A stretch of 64,000 bases of DNA from Nautilus pompilius (lineage: Eukaryota; Mollusca; Cephalopoda; Nautilida; Nautilidae): positions 2,823,001-2,887,000 of the forward strand of contig JACATO010000317.1 of the NCBI GenBank assembly GCA_018389105.1, in the 5' to 3' direction. The notes under the pieces were generated by a model. That model worked only from the letters and a program-made list of their open reading frames with translations, was not told where the DNA came from and made no database searches. The translations under genes were made by a program, and so were the position numbers. Every line of letters starts with the position of its first letter. Within the stretch, counting starts at the first letter, position 1. Below, one piece after another: positions 62,230 through 64,000 of this stretch.

Positions 62230-64000
62230 TACACTAACCACTACTCAAATACTAAATTTTCACTTTTAATTTCTTATTAACCTAAATTAACTTTACTAAA
62301 AAAAAATTAAAAAATTAGAAGGGATCGCTTTTTATAGCGTCTCTGAAATGTTTCATACATTTTAGATGAGGAATACGTTATGCGTGGACCTGGCCAGTAA
62401 GTAAATTAAAAGCTCTAAACTTTTTTTCTTATAAACACAGATAAATTGTGTATGCAATTCGGGTATTTAGGAAGCTAAAAACATGACATTTGTGAGGATT
62501 TACATATATGCGCTGAAAATACTGAAAAATCTACCCCCCCCACACACAACATGTAATTTATGGTCTATTTTCAGCTACTCGTTCGTAGAAACGAAGAGCA
62601 AGAATTCAGGGTCCCTTCTTCGTCGCTACTTTTAAAACAATATCTCTAAGAGTTGGGGATTTCATTGCGTTTCAAAACAGCATGTGGATTATTTTTCCAC
62701 ATCACTTGTCTTTAAATTACAGGCGAGGAATTTCTATTGTTGACAGGTAAATTGATGAACAATGCCTCAAGCAACGTTCGCTTTTCTAAATCGATAAACC
62801 TCATGGAACATTCGTTTAAAAAAACAACAAAAAGAAACGTTATATACAAAGGAAAATATCAAAATGTAACATTATAACAAGGTTTAAAAAAGATAACCTT
62901 TTGTTTATTTCTGTTTAAAAACTACTCAAATATCGAATAGCAGGTACGATTCTATTACGTAAGACGACTAGGGGAGATTGAAAGGCTTCAAGAACAGGAA
63001 AATCAATGAATTCTTTTGCATGGAAACATATGATCAATAAATACTTGAAACTCACTACCATCTGAAAGCGTATTAAAAAACTACTTTCGCTTCCTAAACT
63101 ACTTAGCGATATCCTTAAGAAAGTATACAGGCATTAACTTAGAACTAAAAACACGGCCAGTCAAACAGGGAGAAGAGACCTAAATGAAATATCCGAGTAG
63201 GAGCGCAAATCTACAAACCATCTATTCTTATATAATGCAAGCAAAAGTGCCAATATCTAAATCTGTTTCTGCCTATACAGACATCAATGTTCGCAAATTC
63301 AGAGCTTATATGTTTATGAACTTTTTCCTCTTCCGTGTTGCATCTATGTGCAGCAAAAATCCGTTAACGCGGCATTAATGATAGGTCAAAGAATAGGCGC
63401 TAGAATGAACTCTAACTTACACTGGCACATCATCTGATTTATCTTCTTATTTATCAAATCACAGTTATGGATATTAGGCAACTTTAATTTAATATGTTAA
63501 TGTTTTAATAGTTTAAGAAATGCACATTATAATCAACAAAACAAAACAAAGAAAACCAGATGTTCTGACACTGAGAAGACAGAGAGTTAATCATTACTGT
63601 TCGCATGTATGGTCTAGATGGCTGTCGGAAATAACCTGACACCATTCATGAGAAAAAAGTCTTAAGTCTAAGAATCAACATTTCTTTCGCATTTTAATCA
63701 GTTGAAAGACAAATAAACTCATTCATAGATATTATTGAAAAATTTTATTTGTATGTGAAGATGCAATGGTATTATCAGGAGCACGGAAGAAAAAGACACT
63801 TTAAAATACAATAATGGCAATTGTGCTAGACTCTTCAGTCGTTTGCTTTTCTTCAAAAGAACCCTCTTTGACAGTGGGCTTAAAGAATGATCAGTCTGCC
63901 ATCATCCGTTAGTAGGTGCTGCCCATTTAATACATTAGGTCGTTACAAAGGTTTTGTTGGTTTTTATATTATGTTAATTTATGGTTCATTTTGTGTATGC
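62230..64000. other. Non-coding AT-rich stretch
   Basis: A short C-run and CA tract lies near 62533. No supported gene to the window end. Confidence 0.5.

Noticed and set aside
1-64000. CRISPR arrays, operons, rRNA genes, functional tRNA genes
   Set aside because: None seen. Repeats are microsatellites, one 218-bp triplication and transposon ends; tRNA-like segments have broken stems.

Overview
This is about 64 kb of AT-rich, gene-poor animal DNA. There are no operons, no dense ORFs and no ribosome binding sites. Most open frames are under 100 codons. Splice-like signals, microsatellites, tRNA-like SINE pieces and decayed DNA transposons are scattered through long stretches of empty sequence. 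The transposon set suggests an invertebrate with a large genome, such as an arachnid, hemimetabolous insect or mollusc. It comprises a Tc1/mariner-type element with a DUF4817-like start, a Mutator-like element, a GTF2I/ZBED5-like hAT, and two multicopy protein families that I recall only as uncharacterised. The species cannot be fixed from the sequence.

Layout. 1-4.8 kb: a CpG-rich patch with splice-like signals and two microsatellites. 4.86-9.0 kb (minus): a badly decayed long gene. Its last kilobase carries, in order, motifs like those of FEN1/XPG-type nucleases. 9.98-12.35 kb: the best find, a 2,219-bp element with matched inverted ends and a TA duplication on each side. It carries a damaged copy of an abundant unnamed protein family. 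The repeat it landed in occurs uninterrupted at 18.85-18.99 kb and serves as an empty site. 12.8-16.5 kb: two unrecognised coding-like minus-strand tracts. 17.6-18.1 kb: the best host gene candidate, an intact 103-codon ORF for a secreted cysteine-containing protein, with a splice acceptor upstream and a poly(A) signal downstream. 18.5-41 kb: mostly empty. It holds microsatellites, a promoter-like CpG patch (25.2-25.4 kb), possible exons, a nearly perfect 218-bp tandem triplication (32.0-32.7 kb) and three tRNA-like segments. 41.1-42.9 kb (plus): a hAT transposase pseudogene. 43.6 kb: a MITE-like hairpin. 44.3, 47.8-48.2 and 50.3 kb (minus): exon-like pieces. 51.05-52.85 kb: a Mutator-like element with 15-bp repeats in its ends, interrupted in its transposase frame by a 569-bp internally deleted Tc1/mariner-type element. 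58.8-59.2 kb (minus): a Tc1-like transposase fragment. 62.0-62.2 kb (minus): a tRNA-derived SINE.

The only entity likely to make a functional product is the secreted-protein ORF at 17.7 kb. The rest records several generations of DNA transposons landing in and deleting one another. Family assignments come from remembered sequence motifs. No database search was run.
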